From Chloroflexota bacterium (GTDB taxonomy: Bacteria > Chloroflexota > Dehalococcoidia > JACPQK01): DNA of 6,390 nucleotides. The position numbers and the translations under genes are program-made. Within the stretch, counting starts at the first letter, position 1, and each line of letters opens with the position of its first letter. This document shows positions 5,353-6,390 of the stretch, piece after piece. The stretch lies in contig JACPQK010000125.1 in the NCBI GenBank assembly GCA_016190535.1, forward strand, positions 1-6,390. The letters are read 5' to 3'. The notes under the pieces were generated by a model that was not told where the DNA came from, searched no databases, and saw nothing but the letters and a program-made list of their open reading frames with translations.

Positions 5353-6390
5353 CTACTCCTGATTAGCCTCTTCGGGCCAGTCTAGCATGAGGACCCGCAC
5401 CCGGTCCCCGGGCTTGACGCCGGGGCTGTCCTCGGGGACTACGGCCAGGCCGTTGGCGCGGGCCATGGAGGTGAGTATCCCCGAGCCCTGGGGGCCAGTG
5501 GTGCGGGCGAAGTACTGGCCCTCCCTCTTGGTAACAATAGCCCGAGCGTACACCCGGCGGCCATCGGTGTTGCGGATGCTGTCTTCCAGAATGGCCCAGA
5601 CGGCCGCTTTCTCCCGATGGGTGCGGCCCAGCATCTTGTAGATGGCGGGCCGGGCGAAGACCTCGAAGCAGATCATGGAGCTCACCGGGTTGCCCGGCAG
5701 TCCCAGGTGCGGTATTCTGCGCTGTCCCTTGCCCAGCACACCGAAGGCCAGGGGCTTGCCCGGTTTCATCCGCACTGTCCAGAAGGTGATCTCCCCTTCC
5801 TCGGCCAGGACCTCCTTTACTACGTCGTAGTAGCCCTGGGAGACCCCGGCGGAGGTAAGCACCAGGTCGGCCTCCAGGGCCTGGCCCAGGTGGTGGCGCA
5901 GGTCCTCTACCCGGTCCCGGGCGATGCCCAGCACCAGGGGAACACCGCCGTAGCGGAGCACCTGGGCGGCCAGGCTGTAGCTGTTGCTGTTGTAGATCTG
6001 GCCGGGGCCCAGGGGCTGGCCCAGGGGCACCAGCTCATCCCCGGTGGCCAGGATAGCCACTCTGGGGCGGCGAATGACCTCTACGGTGGCGAAGCCCATA
6101 GAGGCGAGCACGCCGATCTCCGCGGGTCGAAGCACGGTGCCCCGCTGCAGCACCAGCTCGCCCTGCCGGATGTCCTCGCCCGCCCGGCGTATGTTGGCCT
6201 GGGAGGGCACCGCCTTGCGCACGGCGATCACCTCCAGGCCTTGGCCCGTCTCCCGTCTCTCCATCTCGTCGGTATCTTCGAAGGGGACAACGGTGTCGGC
6301 CCCGGGGGGGATGGAGGCGCCGGTCATGATGCGGATAGCGGTGCCCGGCGACACCCCTATTTGGGCCATGTAGCCCGCGGCCACCTCGCC
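5353..6390 (-). CDS. moeA: Molybdopterin molybdenumtransferase MoeA (5' truncated at the right edge)
   Basis: MoeA inserts molybdate into adenylylated molybdopterin, releasing AMP and forming the molybdenum cofactor. The frame stays open to base 6390, so the start lies beyond the window. The GTG at 6384 is an ordinary internal valine in GEVAAGYMAQ. By comparison with E. coli MoeA, about 80 N-terminal residues are missing, including the MDGYA motif. Numbered from that valine, visible family motifs are IMTGASIPPGAD (19-30), RRAGEDIRQGE (66-76), the cofactor-binding RVAILATGDEL (108-118), SAGVSQGYYDVVK (178-190), RMKPGKPLAFG (205-215) and GLPGNPVSSM (228-237). The C-terminal beta domain follows (about 262-336). 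The usual SGGVSxGDYD appears here as SAGVSQGYYD, with the final aspartate kept. It is cytoplasmic and the first gene of a moeA-mobB operon; its promoter is not in view. Paralogues such as the MoeA-like tungsten-specific enzymes cannot be excluded. Confidence 0.95.
   Translation of the reverse strand, partial: GEVAAGYMAQIGVSPGTAIRIMTGASIPPGADTVVPFEDTDEMERRETGQGLEVIAVRKAVPSQANIRRAGEDIRQGELVLQRGTVLRPAEIGVLASMGFATVEVIRRPRVAILATGDELVPLGQPLGPGQIYNSNSYSLAAQVLRYGGVPLVLGIARDRVEDLRHHLGQALEADLVLTSAGVSQGYYDVVKEVLAEEGEITFWTVRMKPGKPLAFGVLGKGQRRIPHLGLPGNPVSSMICFEVFARPAIYKMLGRTHREKAAVWAILEDSIRNTDGRRVYARAIVTKREGQYFARTTGPQGSGILTSMARANGLAVVPEDSPGVKPGDRVRVLMLDWPEEANQE
5356..5360 (-). promoter_or_regulatory. mobB ribosome binding site inside the end of moeA
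   Basis: On the minus strand AGGAG lies 7 bases before the mobB ATG and forms part of the last codons of moeA (CAG GAG TAG). The moeA stop TAG (5355-5353) sits between this site and the mobB start. This layout fixes the mobB start and implies coupled translation: ribosomes ending moeA are positioned to start mobB. Confidence 0.8.

Noticed and set aside
6382..6384. GTG as a start codon for moeA
   Set aside because: The frame continues upstream with Gly-Glu, and the expected N-terminal MoeA residues are missing, so this is an internal valine.

Overview
The window looks like a GC-rich bacterial chromosome segment. Hand counts run about 60-70% GC over most coding stretches. It carries four protein genes, two of them cut by the window edges. 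No rRNA, tRNA, CRISPR array, transposase or phage gene is visible. The bacterial-type PolX, the style of the MoeA and MobB proteins and the GC-rich intergenic palindromes would fit an uncultivated Chloroflexota (Dehalococcoidia-like) genome. That placement is an inference from general resemblance and is only weakly supported.

Layout. On the plus strand, positions 1-933 hold the 3' half of a PolX-type DNA polymerase/exonuclease, covering the end of the polymerase part and the whole PHP metallo-exonuclease domain. A 227-base gap (934-1160) follows. It is filled by a perfect 9-bp hairpin, a larger multi-armed inverted-repeat element and a possible promoter. Positions 1161-4661 encode a 1166-residue single-chain restriction-modification enzyme of type IIG style. 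It has an N-terminal PD-(D/E)XK nuclease with a QxK active site, a helical linker, a gamma-type N6-adenine methyltransferase core (DPGCGAGTFL ... NPPY), a target-recognition region and an unassigned C-terminal tail with a predicted coiled coil.

On the minus strand, convergent with these genes, lies a molybdenum-cofactor operon read right to left: moeA (start beyond the right edge, ends at 5353) and then mobB (5348-4704). Only 4 bases separate the moeA stop from the mobB start, and the mobB ribosome binding site lies inside the last codons of moeA. The two converging units meet at a nested inverted repeat (4661-4704) that probably serves as a two-way terminator.

Function. PolX belongs to DNA repair. 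MoeA inserts molybdenum into molybdopterin, and MobB is a GTP-binding partner in forming the guanine-dinucleotide form of the cofactor, so the operon serves molybdo- or tungsto-enzymes encoded elsewhere. The restriction-modification gene looks like a solitary defence gene between housekeeping genes. Its local base composition is uneven: about 54% GC in the nuclease part and about 47% in part of the target-recognition region, against about 70% in neighbouring stretches. That fits a mosaic or horizontally acquired gene. The nuclease/methyltransferase fusion and the palindromic elements upstream of it are the most interesting parts. I see no clear evidence of a wholly new multi-gene system here.
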